Part shown: one piece after another, positions 63,902 through 64,000 of the stretch | Layout: each line of letters opens with the position of its first letter | Position numbering within the stretch: the first letter of the stretch is position 1 | Assembly: GCA_013399895.1 (NCBI GenBank) | Contig: VXBA01011249.1 | Coordinates: 1,810,007 to 1,874,006, forward strand | Direction of reading: 5' to 3' | DNA length: 64,000 nucleotides | Origin: Serilophus lunatus | Taxonomy: Eukaryota > Chordata > Aves > Passeriformes > Eurylaimidae | The notes under the pieces: generated by a model | The model's database searches: none | What the model saw: the letters and a program-made list of their open reading frames with translations, nothing else | What the model was told of the DNA's origin: nothing | Program-made: the position numbers and the translations under genes

Positions 63902-64000
63902 ACAACAGCCTGCCCTCTCTTCCCCAAGGCTGAGTTTATGGTCTATGTGTCCTTATTTCCTATTTCTCTCCTATTTTTAATCTCATTTTAGCTGTGCACA

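Noticed and set aside
1..64000. Operons, ribosome-binding sites, CRISPR arrays, phage, tRNA or rRNA genes
   Set aside because: None is seen. The sequence has vertebrate character, no cloverleaf with intact A and B boxes, and no regularly spaced repeats.

Overview
The window looks like vertebrate nuclear DNA, most probably from a bird. It is AT-rich and CpG-poor, and I recognise no complete protein-coding gene. The only unmistakable mobile DNA is a pair of CR1 LINE 3' ends carrying the (ATTCTGYG)n octamer tail typical of avian CR1. Repeat density is low for an amniote, which favours a bird over a crocodile or turtle. The species cannot be told from the sequence, and the window could be intergenic or a large intron. 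Most open frames are short, begin at GTG, TTG or CTG, and match no protein I know, so they are not listed as genes.

Layout: 1-6.1 kb is non-coding, with a small CpG cluster (3.0 kb) and a weak terminal-exon candidate (3.24-3.38 kb). 6.16-7.31 kb holds two head-to-tail CR1 copies on the minus strand. 8.0-8.6 kb has the longest stop-free frame outside CR1. 8.7-21 kb is non-coding, with poly(A) tracts, a CpG cluster at 18.7 kb, and a 116-nt uninterrupted pyrimidine tract at 21.0 kb followed by an AT hairpin. 21.2-37 kb is non-coding, with A-rich low-complexity patches and two ancient tRNA-SINE (MIR-like) relics near 30.1 and 32.4 kb. 37.4 kb has a short CpG-dense perfect inverted repeat. 39-57 kb holds further probable SINE relics, a perfect 26-bp tandem duplication (45.5 kb), an ancient-repeat relic (53.4 kb) and a 34-bp-period repeat (56.1 kb). 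The last 0.8 kb (63.2-64.0 kb) is unlike the rest: CpG-enriched, then a small ATG frame in a strong start context encoding a hydrophobic 45-residue peptide.

No genes here can be said to work together. The supportable content is retroposon history plus a few candidate regulatory or structured sites. I did not find a new system of genes. The best leads are the CpG-enriched right edge, the CpG/inverted-repeat site at 37.4 kb, the triplex-prone tract at 21.0 kb and the old SINEs, any of which could be conserved elements. Base counts beyond short motifs were done by eye.
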